A stretch of 64,000 nt of DNA. Origin: Streptomyces sp. PCS3-D2 (GTDB taxonomy: Bacteria; Actinomycetota; Actinomycetes; Streptomycetales; Streptomycetaceae). The notes beneath the pieces are model-generated. The model was not told the DNA's origin. It made no database searches and saw only the letters and a list, made by a program, of their open reading frames with translations. A program made the translations under genes and the position numbers. Positions 63,117 to 64,000 of this stretch are shown here, piece after piece (the first letter of the stretch is position 1; each line of letters opens with the position of its first letter). Location: contig NZ_CP097800.1 of NCBI RefSeq assembly GCF_000612545.2, positions 6,564,001-6,628,000 of the forward strand, written 5' to 3'.

Positions 63117-64000
63117 TCACGGCGGGCCGACCTCGTCCAGCAGGAAGTCCGCCGGGCCACCGGAGCCGGCGCGGTGGAGCACCCGCAGCACACCGGCCGA
63201 GCCGGTCAGGTAGTCGGTGGAGCAGCGCTGCAGGCCCTCACCGGGCACCCCCAGCAGCGGACGCCCGTCCGCGTCGCGCAGACCGAAGCGCGCGGCGGGC
63301 TCGAAGAGGAAGACCCGCCGGACGAAGTCGAGCTGCCGCAGCGCGGTGTCGCGGTACGCGGGGTCGCCGGTGAACTCCGCCGCGTCCAGCAGCGTGTCGG
63401 CGATCCCGCACATCCCGGTCGCGTACCCCGGCCGCGCCCAGCACCGCAGGTCCAGGCTCCGCAGGACGTCACGGGCCGCGGCCAGGTCCCCGTAGCGCAG
63501 CAGCACCTTCGCCAGGCCCGCCGAACCCGCCTCGACGGACGGTCCCGTGCCCCCGTCCCCGCCGCCCGCCGCGGTGCGGGCCATCTCCCAGGCGAGCGCC
63601 TCCCGACCCAGTTCCAGGTGGTGCTCCTCGCCCGAGATCTGGTGCATCCGCAGGAGGAACATGGCGACGCCCGCCTGCCCGGACCCGAGCCCCGCCAGCG
63701 GCCCCCGGGCGCAGGCCCCGGTCAGCCAGTAGGCCTGGTCCTCGTCACGCCGCGCGGTGTCGTGCAGCGCACGGGCGCAGCGCTGGGCCGCGGCGAGGTC
63801 GTGCGGGTCGCGGCCGCGCAGGAAGAAGTGCAGGTTCGTCATGCCCACTCCGGCGAGGCCGTGGTGGAACGTGTGGTCGCGCTTCGCCACCGCGCGCCGG
63901 TTGGCCCGGTCGAGCAGCTCCCGGGCCGGTGCCGCGAGCCCGAGGGCGTCGGCCGCCCAGGCGATGCCGGCCAGGCCGTTCATGAGGCCGTCCGGGTATC
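63117..64000 (-). CDS. class III lanthipeptide synthetase (LanKC) C-terminal cyclase region, partial
   Basis: An open frame from the right edge to the stop at 63117, about 294 residues of a longer protein. LanC-like barrel repeats are visible: YPDGLMNGLAGIAWAADALG, HHGLAGVGMTNLHFF, GLGSGQAGVAMFLLRMHQ, VEAGSAGLAKVLLRYGD, YATGMCGIADTLLDAAEFTGD, STDYLTGSAGVLRVLHR. The zinc ligands of true LanC proteins (C and the CHG motif) are not in place, which fits class III LanKC cyclase domains. The kinase and lyase domains and the precursor peptide should lie beyond 64000. It converges on the LAL regulator with 6 bp between the stops. Confidence 0.85.
   Translation of the reverse strand, partial: YPDGLMNGLAGIAWAADALGLAAPARELLDRANRRAVAKRDHTFHHGLAGVGMTNLHFFLRGRDPHDLAAAQRCARALHDTARRDEDQAYWLTGACARGPLAGLGSGQAGVAMFLLRMHQISGEEHHLELGREALAWEMARTAAGGGDGGTGPSVEAGSAGLAKVLLRYGDLAAARDVLRSLDLRCWARPGYATGMCGIADTLLDAAEFTGDPAYRDTALRQLDFVRRVFLFEPAARFGLRDADGRPLLGVPGEGLQRCSTDYLTGSAGVLRVLHRAGSGGPADFLLDEVGPP

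Overview
The window is high-GC actinobacterial DNA and almost certainly from a Streptomyces chromosome. The reasons are strongly C/G-biased third codon positions, many GTG starts, rare TTA (bldA-type) codons, an AfsA/ScbR gamma-butyrolactone pair, a whiE-type spore-pigment locus, a StrR-like activator, LitR/LitS light regulators and a LanKC lanthipeptide synthetase. I saw no tRNA, rRNA or CRISPR array.

Left part (1-20 kb). A frameshifted HTH-ATPase-WD40 protein runs off the left edge. Two secreted proteins follow, then a reduced whiE-like polyketide locus: O-methyltransferase, ACP, SchA/CurD protein and a divergent FAD hydroxylase, but no ketosynthase genes. Next come metE behind a cobalamin riboswitch, a TetR regulator, a secreted M19-dipeptidase-like/F5-8C protein, a serine hydrolase and an acyl-CoA ligase.

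Centre (19.6-43.6 kb). This looks like a signal-controlled sugar-derived metabolite cluster. Regulation: an AfsA homologue, a ScbR-type receptor and a second receptor-like TetR, two ARE-like operators, a transposase-like protein that has lost a catalytic Asp, and a StrR-family activator. Sugar supply: phosphohexomutase (manB) and UDP-glucose pyrophosphorylase (galU). Chemistry: a UDP-GlcNAc-2-epimerase homologue, then a cupin gene and a beta-propeller gene that overlap by 4 bp. Together these two resemble the fungal enzyme aldos-2-ulose dehydratase (AUDH) split in two. Further genes are a secreted berberine-bridge-type oxidase, two SDR-type proteins, a membrane acyltransferase, an alpha/beta hydrolase and an LLM flavin monooxygenase. 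Export: a DHA1 MFS and two DHA2 MFS genes that appear identical over about 1.4 kb. My main hypothesis is that UDP-glucose is converted through an anhydro-sugar (1,5-anhydrofructose/2-hydroxyglucal level) to a dihydropyranone-type product. I know of no described bacterial pathway of this kind, and this is inference.

Right part (43.6-64 kb). A decayed boundary holds a tyrosine-phosphatase remnant, a possible WD40 scrap, and an IS110-family element that has split a membrane-protein gene. After it comes a light-response module (NAD(P)-binding DUF2867-type protein, photolyase, LitR and divergent LitS) without carotenoid genes. Then follow a TetR regulator, an MMPL/DUF2993 operon, a two-component system, a large LuxR-family ATPase regulator with a TTA codon, and the C-terminal part of a class III lanthipeptide synthetase that continues past the right edge.
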